Positions 1 through 7,000 of a stretch of DNA of 7,422 nt are shown here, piece by piece. Position 1 is the stretch's first letter. The number at the start of each line of letters is the position of its first letter. Where the stretch lies: positions 1-7,422 of the forward strand of contig JAGOBP010000196.1 in NCBI GenBank assembly GCA_017999195.1. The letters are read 5' to 3'. The notes below the pieces were generated by a model, which was given only the letters and a program-made list of their open reading frames with translations, made no database searches and was not told where the DNA came from. The translations under genes were made by a program, and so were the position numbers. The stretch is from Thermoflexales bacterium. Its GTDB lineage: Bacteria; Chloroflexota; Anaerolineae; Fen-1058.

Positions 1-2
1 TC

Positions 3-389
3 TCAATCAAGCTGACTTATTTGCACCGGCTTTTCTTTGCACCGCAGACGTTATTGGTGCGCGCCGATGAGGCGCTGAGTGTCGGCCCTGTCACTCAACT
101 GCTCCTATGCGATGCGGTCACCGTCGGCGATCAACTGCTCGCCATCGAACTCACCGCGCAGCGCGATCACGCCCAGGCTGACGAGGTGTCCGTGCAAGCC
201 GTCCTCACCGGCTCCGAACCGCTGCCGCCCGATCTGTGGGCCACCCTGAATTGGGCGGGCGAACCGCATCAAGTGCCGGTTGATGCGCAGGGCCAGGCCA
301 ATTTTGGGCGCATGTCATTGCCCGCCTTGCAATCTGCCACTCGCAGTTTTGAACTCCTCATCGAGACCCGCCCCGAGTTGAATGACTGA
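3..389 (+). CDS. C-terminal part of an unrecognised, probably beta-rich protein (5' end outside window)
   Basis: The reading frame is open to the left edge of the window. A TTG at 21 could serve as a start, but no clear ribosome-binding site precedes it, so I treat the gene as 5'-truncated. About 120 residues are visible. They contain alternating hydrophobic/polar stretches (for example VTQLLLCDAVTVGDQLLAIE), a WATLNWAGEPHQVPVDAQG segment and a final FELLIE strand, which suggests a beta-sandwich or Ig-like fold. I see no catalytic motif, membrane helix or signal peptide in this part. The stop codon lies inside the next gene, with an 8-base overlap, so translation of the two is probably coupled and the products may work together. 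I do not recognise the family. A partner, substrate or regulator of the downstream CHAT protein is inference from position only. Confidence 0.7.
   Translation, partial: SIKLTYLHRLFFAPQTLLVRADEALSVGPVTQLLLCDAVTVGDQLLAIELTAQRDHAQADEVSVQAVLTGSEPLPPDLWATLNWAGEPHQVPVDAQGQANFGRMSLPALQSATRSFELLIETRPELND
382..389 (+). promoter_or_regulatory. Overlapping start/stop junction, ATGACTGA (likely translational coupling)
   Basis: The ATG of the CHAT gene (382-384) lies just before the TGA stop (387-389) of the upstream gene in another frame. Only a weak GAG precedes the ATG at short distance. Re-initiation by ribosomes finishing the upstream gene is therefore the likely way this start is used. It supports the chosen CHAT start and a shared transcript. 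Confidence 0.65.
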
Positions 390-3300
390 CCTCCGCCCAT
401 TAGTTGAAGCCCAACTGGTCGAAGCCGATCGATGCCGCTGGTCTGATCCGCAACACAGCCTAACATTGGCGCGCGCGGCCTACGCCGCCACCGATCAATC
501 TTCGCCGCTGCACGCCGCGTGTGCCATCACGCAGTGCGCCGTGCTCAACACGCTCGGTCAGTTTGGCGAAGCCTTGAGCCTGTTGGAAACGATCAATCCA
601 CCCGCAGACTGGGCCGCGCGTTGTTACAGTGAGCGCGTCATCGCCTGCACCTATCGCGGCCAACTGGCTGTCGCGCAAGCGGCGTTAACGCAAGCCCGCG
701 CCGCACAGGCCGGGCCGTTGTCGCAGGCGTGGGTCGATCGGGCCGAGGGCATTTTGCGCCGCGAGCAGACTCAACTTCAAGCGGCGTGCGAGGTGCTGCA
801 ACGCGCCGTCGAGGTTTTCACCACACTCGATCGACCTGGCGACACCCTGGCGACCCGCTTCGATCTGGCGGTGACTTTGCTTCGACTGGACCCCACGCTG
901 GCTCGCGCCGAACACGCTCGGTTATGCACAGCCGCTGTCGTCAGTCAATCGACGCACGCGCAGGCCTGCTGCGCTTTCGTTTTGGGCGGGATAGAGGAAC
1001 AAGTCAATCAGTATGCCAGCAGCCTGGATTTGTTCCGCGCCGCCCGGCAAAATTTTGCCGCAGTGGAAGCGGTTTTCTGGGTCAGCCTGTGCGACTTAAA
1101 TCTGGGCATCGCCTACGAGCGGCTTAATCGCTATGAGGAGGCCCTGGCCGCATATCAACAGGCCGAAGCGGCGCTGACCGCCCAGCGCCTGCCGGGCTAT
1201 GCCACGTTGTGCAAATTCAATGCGGCCAATTGTCTCCTGGCGCTCAACCGATATACCGCCGCGCTGGACGTGTACCAGCGTGTGACCGAAGCGGCGCTGG
1301 CCGACGGCCGTGCGCTGCGCGCCGCCTATAGCCAGCACAACACGGCCTTGTGCCACGATCGATTGGGGCACTACGATCAGGCCATTGCCTTATACGAGCG
1401 CGCGCGGCGGGCCTTTGAAACCGCCGGACAGGTCATCAACGTGGTGCTGTGCAATGAGAATCTGGCAGGCACCTATCGGCGGCTGGGCCGGCATGCTGAG
1501 GCGCTGGCGCACTATCGAGCCGCGCGCGAGACGTTGACGCATCACAACTTGCCGCTGTACGTAGCGCGCTGTGAAACGCATCTGGCCGATCTGTATTTAA
1601 CGTTGAAGCAGTATGAGGGCGCGCTGGCCTGCTTAACCCACACGCGTGCGATCTACGCCGAGCACAAAATGGAGGTCTATGCTGCCACCTGCGACCGTGA
1701 AATCGCCCGCGCCCTGATTGGCGCGCACCATCTCGATCGGTGGGCGGAAGCGATCGAGTTGCTGGCGCAGGCGCGGGCCGTTTTACAGCAGCATGGCCTG
1801 TTAGTCGATGTGGCCTTGTGCGACATCGCCACGGGTGAAGCGTATGCGCAACAGCGTCAGTTCGATCGCGCCGAGCAAAGTTTTGCAACGGCGTTAGTCG
1901 TATTAGATCCCGCATTCCCCGATGAAGCCTGGCGCGCTTACGAAGGATTAGGGCAGTGTGCGCTGCACCAATCTCAACCAGACGTGGCGCTGAGCCACTG
2001 GCTGTCTGCCGTACGCCGCGTGCAGCAGGTGCGCGCGCGCCTGCAAACCGAGCAGCTCAGCGGCGGGTTCTTTGCCGGACATCAGGCGCTGCATGAGGCC
2101 GCGCTACGACTGGCCATCCAGTTCAATCAATTTGAAACGGCGTTGATCATCGGCGACGCGGCCAAGGCGCAAACGCACGCCGGCTGGCAAGTGGAGCACC
2201 GGCCAGAGGCAGTGCCCGACACGTACGCGGCGCACCTGATCGAACGCGAAGCCGTTCTGCGCCGCCAACTGGACGAACAGCGCCGCGCGCTGCGCGTGCT
2301 GCAAGCCGATGACGCCGGTCCCATTTTGCGCGCCGCCGATAAACTAGCCGTCGATCAACCGGCGGCCTTGACCCAGTTGACCGATCTATCACGCGAGTAC
2401 GAGCAAATCATCGAGCAACTGCGTTTATTGCAACCGCGCCAATTTGATCAAGGCCCGATCGATCTGTCGGTGGTCGCCGTGCGCGCCGGGCTTAATCGGC
2501 TGGCCGGGCCGTGGGCGGTGCTGGCCTACACCGTGCTCGACGACGCCATCGCCGTCATCTATCTCGACGACCAACGACTGACAGCGTATCTGCGCCCACT
2601 CAGCGCGCTTGATCGACAGGCGCTGCGCCAGTGCGCCACACCCACCGCCGACTATCGCGAGTTGATCTATCGCGGCACGCTGCACGGACACCACTCCCCG
2701 TCGGCCACCAGCACGCTCTATTTGCAGCGGCTGTATCAACTGCTGATCCCGCCTGAAGTGGCCGATTTGCCCGCTGAGGCAACGTTGATCATCGCCCCGC
2801 ACGGCGCACTGCACGCGCTGCCCTTTCAAGCCTTGCTCGCTCCCGAGCGGACTCCGCTGGCCCGACGGCCCGTGTGTAATGTGCCCAGTCTAGCGGCGTT
2901 ATTGACGTTGCTGAATAATGATCAGTCCGCGCAAGATTCGGCTCAACCACGCGCCTTGCTCTGCGGCCTGGCGCACTATGGTGGAAAAGCGCGCGCCCTG
3001 CCCCAGGCCGAACGCGAAATTGCCGCGCTGCGCGACGTGTGGGCTGATCGATGTGAGACGCGGTGGGGTGAAGCCGCAACGCGCGCCGAAGTCTTGCGGT
3101 TGAACGGCAGCGGCCAGTTAGCCGACTACGAGGTCATTCATTTTACCGCCCACGCTGTGTTGGATGCCCTCGCGCCGTCGCAATCACGCGTGCTGTTGGC
3201 CGATGAGGCGTTGACCTTTGCGGACATTCTGAATTTGCGCTTGACCGCGCGGGTGGTGGTGCTGGCCGCCTGTGATGGCGCGTTAGGCGCGCCGCAAGCC

Positions 3301-3540
3301 GGTGACGAACTATTAGCCCTGGCGCGGGCTTTCTTCTACGCAGGCGCGCGCAGCGTCATCGCCAGTCTGTGGCCGGTGGAAGACGCCGCCACGGCGGAGT
3401 TGATGCGGCATGTCCACGCGGGGCTAACGTCGGGGCAAACGGCGACGCACGCCTTGCACGCCGCGCAACAGATTCTGATCGAGGCCGGGTACACGCCGTA
3501 TCAATGGGCGGCGTTTGTCGTCATCGGGGCACCCGCGTAA
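382..3540 (+). CDS. TPR-CHAT protein, putative caspase/separase-like cysteine protease
   Basis: This 1,052-residue cytoplasmic protein has no signal peptide or membrane segment. Residues 1-190 are degenerate TPR-like helices. Residues 194-516 are regular TPRs, mostly 40 residues long. Residues ~517-750 are a helical linker of the type that usually joins TPRs to CHAT (VRARLQTEQLSGGFFAGH, then DAAKAQTHAGW) with charged, coiled-coil-prone helices. The CHAT domain occupies ~755-1052. It has the IIAPHGALHALPFQALL strand-loop (803 onward), the catalytic His motif HFTAHA (His924), the catalytic Cys motif VVLAACDGALG (Cys964), then GDELLALARAFFYAGARSV, SLWPVED (Trp997) and the terminal QWAAFVVIG (Trp1042). 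CHAT is a clan CD protease fold related to caspases and separase. TPR-CHAT proteins include Csx29, the protease of the gRAMP (Cas7-11) type III-E CRISPR complex. With both dyad residues present, activity is likely, but the substrate is unknown. No Cas or gasdermin gene is visible here. The gene overlaps an upstream gene and converges with a two-component operon. Confidence 0.93.
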   Translation: MTDLRPLVEAQLVEADRCRWSDPQHSLTLARAAYAATDQSSPLHAACAITQCAVLNTLGQFGEALSLLETINPPADWAARCYSERVIACTYRGQLAVAQAALTQARAAQAGPLSQAWVDRAEGILRREQTQLQAACEVLQRAVEVFTTLDRPGDTLATRFDLAVTLLRLDPTLARAEHARLCTAAVVSQSTHAQACCAFVLGGIEEQVNQYASSLDLFRAARQNFAAVEAVFWVSLCDLNLGIAYERLNRYEEALAAYQQAEAALTAQRLPGYATLCKFNAANCLLALNRYTAALDVYQRVTEAALADGRALRAAYSQHNTALCHDRLGHYDQAIALYERARRAFETAGQVINVVLCNENLAGTYRRLGRHAEALAHYRAARETLTHHNLPLYVARCETHLADLYLTLKQYEGALACLTHTRAIYAEHKMEVYAATCDREIARALIGAHHLDRWAEAIELLAQARAVLQQHGLLVDVALCDIATGEAYAQQRQFDRAEQSFATALVVLDPAFPDEAWRAYEGLGQCALHQSQPDVALSHWLSAVRRVQQVRARLQTEQLSGGFFAGHQALHEAALRLAIQFNQFETALIIGDAAKAQTHAGWQVEHRPEAVPDTYAAHLIEREAVLRRQLDEQRRALRVLQADDAGPILRAADKLAVDQPAALTQLTDLSREYEQIIEQLRLLQPRQFDQGPIDLSVVAVRAGLNRLAGPWAVLAYTVLDDAIAVIYLDDQRLTAYLRPLSALDRQALRQCATPTADYRELIYRGTLHGHHSPSATSTLYLQRLYQLLIPPEVADLPAEATLIIAPHGALHALPFQALLAPERTPLARRPVCNVPSLAALLTLLNNDQSAQDSAQPRALLCGLAHYGGKARALPQAEREIAALRDVWADRCETRWGEAATRAEVLRLNGSGQLADYEVIHFTAHAVLDALAPSQSRVLLADEALTFADILNLRLTARVVVLAACDGALGAPQAGDELLALARAFFYAGARSVIASLWPVEDAATAELMRHVHAGLTSGQTATHALHAAQQILIEAGYTPYQWAAFVVIGAPA
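961..1930 (+). repeat. TPR array with exact 120-base periodicity (protein-level repeat)
   Basis: Inside the CHAT gene, units start at residues 194, 234, 274, 314, 354, 394, 434 and 477. Six steps are exactly 40 codons (120 bases). The seventh is 43 because of a 3-residue insertion near AHHLDRW. Each unit has the TPR pattern: small/Gly in helix A, then an aromatic such as NRY, GHY or KQY, followed by A-[IL]. The fourth residue of each unit is Cys (197, 237, 277, 357, 397, 437, 480), except Ser317. DNA identity between units is low, so this is an old protein repeat and not a recent tandem duplication. Confidence 0.8.
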
Positions 3541-3604
3541 CACTGCACATGCGCAATTGACACTGTGCCGTGCTCAGTGGGTATCACGCACCACGTATTA
3601 CGCC
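3541..3604. other. Short intergenic gap between convergent genes
   Basis: These 64 bases separate the stop of the CHAT gene from the stop of the response regulator gene. The only hairpin I find is weak: CACTG (3561-3565) with CAGTG (3575-3579) around a 9-base loop, with no T-tract on either strand. I do not call an intrinsic terminator. Termination may be Rho-dependent, or transcripts may run into each other. Confidence 0.6.
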
Positions 3605-4054
3605 TCACTTCGGCCCGTCGGGCGGCAGCACCACGATGCTCAGCCAGAAATCCTCGATGGATTTGACCACCCGCATGAATTGGTTGAGATCGATCGGTTT
3701 GCTGATGTAGCAGTTGGCGTGCAGGTTGTACGTCTTCAGCACATCTTCCTCGGCGCGCGAAGTCGTCAGGATGACAACCGGAATCCGCTTCAGGTGATCG
3801 TCCGACTTGATCTCGGCCAGCACTTCACGCCCGTCCTTGCGCGGCAAATTTAGATCGAGCAGAATCAAGTCGGGGCGCGGCACACCCGCATAGGCGCCCT
3901 GACGCCGTAGAAAAGCCAGCGCTTTTTCGCCGTCGTCCACCACATGCAAGCGATTGTGGAGTTTGGTGTCCTCCAGCGCCTCGCGGGCCAGGTCCGCATC
4001 GCCCGGATTGTCTTCCACCAGCAGGATGTCGATCGGTTTGACCAGTTGATCCAT
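3605..4054 (-). CDS. Rcp1-type stand-alone response regulator (CheY-like receiver)
   Basis: This 149-residue protein is a single receiver domain with no DNA-binding or enzymatic output. The acidic pair is Glu14/Asp15 (LLVEDNPGDADL), the phospho-acceptor is Asp67 in DLILLDLNLPRKDG, the switch residues are Thr97-Thr98-Ser99 (VILTTSRAE), and the conserved lysine is Lys119 in ISKPID. All are present, so it should accept phosphate. The ending SIEDFWLSIVVLP is typical of the Rcp1 family, the partners of cyanobacterial phytochrome kinases such as Cph1; in that family the C-terminal region contributes to dimerisation. It starts with ATG preceded by a strong AAGGAGA site, 19 bases after the histidine kinase stop, so the two form an operon and almost certainly a cognate pair. 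With no output domain, it presumably acts by protein contact or passes phosphate on; the target is not in this window. Confidence 0.95.
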   Translation of the reverse strand: MDQLVKPIDILLVEDNPGDADLAREALEDTKLHNRLHVVDDGEKALAFLRRQGAYAGVPRPDLILLDLNLPRKDGREVLAEIKSDDHLKRIPVVILTTSRAEEDVLKTYNLHANCYISKPIDLNQFMRVVKSIEDFWLSIVVLPPDGPK

Positions 4055-4063
4055 GTTCGCTCG

Positions 4064-4070
4064 TCTCCTT
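4064..4070 (-). promoter_or_regulatory. Ribosome-binding site of the response regulator gene
   Basis: On the - strand, AAGGAGA lies 9 bases upstream of the ATG at 4054, inside the 19-base gap after the kinase stop. It fixes the regulator's start and suggests independent, efficient initiation on the shared transcript, in line with a regulator made in excess over its membrane kinase. Confidence 0.8.
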
Positions 4071-4073
4071 GGA

Positions 4074-7000
4074 TTATTTTAACAGCGTGAAATAGAAGGT
4101 CGTACCCTGACCGGGTTCAGACTCAAACCAGATCCGGCCGCCATGCCGCTCCACGATGCGCTTGACCACTGCCAGGCCAATGCCCGTGCCCGGGTATTCT
4201 TGCCGGGTGTGCAGCCGCTGAAAGATGACGAAGATCCGATCGGCGTACTGGCTTTCAATGCCGATGCCGTTGTCAGTGATCGAAAACAGCCACTGGTCGT
4301 TCAGTTCGCGCGCGGTAACGTGGATACGCGGCGCGTCCGCGCGGCGGAACTTGATGGCGTTGGCGATGAGGTTCTGAAAAACCTGAAGCAGCTGGGTAGC
4401 ATCGGCGCGCACGGCCGGCAAGTCATCGTGCGTGATGACGGCCCCACTCTCAGCGATGGTGGTCGCCAGATTGCGCACGGCGTCGTCAAAAACCGTGTGC
4501 GACGCGATCGGTTCGGGCAACTGGCCCTTGGTGTTGATGCGCGAGTACGTCAGCAGATCGTTGATGAGCCGCTGCATGCGTACGGCGCCATCCACCGCAT
4601 AATGAATGTATTTCTTGGCTTTGTCGTCGAGCTGGCTTGCGTAGCGCTGCTCCAGCAGTTGCGTGTAGCTGGAGACCATGCGCAGCGGCTCTTGCAGATC
4701 GTGCGAGGCGACGTAGGCGAATTGTTCCAGTTCTTGGTTGGACCGCTGCACGTCAGCCAGAGCGCGCGTCAGCCCGGCCTCGATTTCTTTGCGCGCCGTG
4801 ATGTCCTGCCCTTGCGCAATGGTCGCGACCGGCGTCTGACCATCTGCGGCAAACACCGTCGCCGAATTCCACAACACGGTGCGGATCGATCCATCCCGAT
4901 GAATGATCTCGATCTCGACAGTCTCCCAGCGCTCGCCGGTCAACGTCCGGCGAATCAGCGCCATCGAACTCTCGACGAGAGCGGCTGGGAACAGTATCGC
5001 CAACGACTGCCCCACCACCTCGGCCTCGCTGCGCCCCGTCAGGAATTCAAACGCATGATTGAAGCGGGTGATCAGGAAGTGCGGATCCCACACAATGATG
5101 GGCGCATTGGCGTAGTTAATCAAGTTTTCCAGATAGGCATTAGTCTCGCGCAGCGACTCCTCGGCGCGTTTGCGTTCGGCGATCTCCCAGGCCACGTCGG
5201 CAAAGTACCGCACCAACTCAACATCGGCGGCGGTGTAATCGACGGACTTGTTCCCAACACCCAGGATACCGACCACCTTATCGCCGCGCAAAATGGGTAC
5301 CACCAGTTCGCGCGCGACCTGCGCATGACCGTCCGGCAGCCCTTTGCGATTGGGCAAGGCGGCGTAATCGTTGTGGATGATGGGTTGCTTGGTCCGCACG
5401 CTATCGGCCCAGACGCCAGCTTGATCGACCGGGTAATGCGCGCCGGCCCCCTGCGCCTGGCAGAATTCCTGTACGGTGCGCGTCGACCAGGCCTGCAACG
5501 TCAGGGTGGCCTGATCAGCCTCGACAAAGTGATAGAAACCGATCGGGCTGTGGGTCAGCTCACCGACCTGATCGAGCGTGTTTTGCAGCACTTCGGGCAA
5601 GGCATGGTTTGCCGAGTATTCCATAAGCGCTAGTCGGGCGCGAATCAAATTCTCGGCCCGCTTGCGTTCCGTGATGTCGCGCCAGGTGATAAATGAGGCC
5701 GCCTGACCGTCCAGCGACATGGCTGCTATGGACACCTCAACCAGAAAATCCGTCCTATCGAACCGGCGATGCACCCATTCGAAGGTGTTGCGGCCGGTCT
5801 GCCGGGCCGCGTCGATCTCTTCCCGGGCCGCGGTCGAAGACGATCGGCCATCGGGCTGGAATTCGGGCGAGAGGGCGTCCGGCGTCCGACCGATAATCTG
5901 CGTCCGATCACCACCCAACATGATCTCCGTGGCCCGATTGCAGTCCACAAAGACATCGTCCACAACGATCAAATACGCATCGGGCGAGTCCCTAAACAAA
6001 ACGCGGTGTTTCTCTTCGCTCTCCCGCAAGGCCGTTTCCGCCTGTTTGCGCGCGGTAATGTCCATGATCGTCCCGGTCATTTTGAGCGGCTGGCCGTGCG
6101 CGTCAAATTCAAGTTGGCCCAAACCCTGCACCCAGCGCAGCGCGCCGTCTTGCACACGCACGATGGGATATTCCCGATCAAACCGCTGACGCTGCCCCAC
6201 CACGTCATTGGCCAAGTAGGCCGTCATCTGTTCGCGCCAATCGGGCTGAACGATCAGGCCCCAGTTGTCGATCGATCGGACGTAGTTTTCATCGATCCCA
6301 AAGATCGTGTCGAGGATCGGTGAACTGGTCCATTGGCCGGTTCGCAGGTCCAGCACATACGAGCCCAGACCGGAAATTGTCTGCGCCTCACGTAGCAACC
6401 GTTCGCTTTCTTGCACGATTTCGGCCGCGGCTAACCGCTCACGATACACCCCGGCGCGCTGCTGTCGCCAGATCAATCCCACGCCCGCGCCCGCGCTGAC
6501 CACAAGCGCGCCCACCAAGGCCAGCATCTCCCAGAGGCGGGCGCTCAACGGCGCAAACACTTCAGCGTCATCGATTTTGGCCACTAAAAACCAGGGCGAA
6601 TCGGGCACCGCCCGCACACTACCGACCACCGGCACGCCGCGATAATCCTGCCCGTACACAATGCCGGTCTCCCCCAGTGCCGCCCGGACAGCCGGCACTT
6701 CCGTCCTGGTCAGCGGAACACGCATGGTCAGCGCCGCGTCCGGTCGGAAGCGGAGGTCATTCAGGTACAACGCCTCGTTTCCATCGCGGCGAATGAGCAA
6801 AGTCTCGGCCGATTCGCTGGGCGTGGGCCATTGCTGAATGAAGGGATACAAATACCGGTGCGGGGCGATGCGCAATTCGAGCAGGCCGATCACTCGCCGA
6901 TCGGCTTGCACCCCGTGAATGGGAATGAGCAGGGACAGATAAACGTTCTCACCCCGATCATTCCAGTAAAAATCGACCAAGTCAATCTGGCCGGTCTGCA

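Noticed and set aside
1436..1915. Open frame of 159 codons on the - strand inside the TPR region
   Set aside because: The translation is rich in Arg/Pro/Thr, typical of a shadow frame in GC-rich DNA, and it is fully covered by the TPR-CHAT gene.
382..3540. Type III-E CRISPR (Csx29/gRAMP) protease assignment
   Set aside because: The domain plan is TPR-CHAT, but no Cas7-11, Csx30/31, sigma-factor gene or CRISPR repeat is visible, and most TPR-CHAT proteins are not CRISPR-linked. Only the general family is supported.
3561..3579. Possible terminator hairpin CACTG...CAGTG
   Set aside because: The stem is only 5 bp with a 9-base loop and no T-run follows on either strand, so it is too weak to call.
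3515..3853. Open frame of 112 codons on the + strand spanning the intergenic gap and the regulator gene
   Set aside because: It overlaps the end of the CHAT gene and the well-supported response regulator in antisense, and its translation resembles no protein family.
4143..5633. A 496-codon open frame on the + strand, opposite the kinase gene
   Set aside because: Its codons lie exactly opposite the kinase codons, so stops there would need TTA, CTA or TCA codons in the kinase, which are rare in this GC-rich gene. The translation shows no domain, and the kinase on the - strand is unmistakable. It is a shadow frame.
4961..5640. Phytochrome/bilin-binding interpretation of the kinase GAF domain
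   Set aside because: The GAF has no recognisable chromophore-attachment Cys-His motif and no PHY domain follows. Its motifs (HYPVDQAGVW, IIHNDYAALP) match a common non-bilin GAF type.
5769..6323. Open frame of 184 codons on the + strand within the kinase gene
   Set aside because: Same in-register antisense effect, with no recognisable domain and no ribosome-binding site. It covers the coding sequence of the PAS domains.
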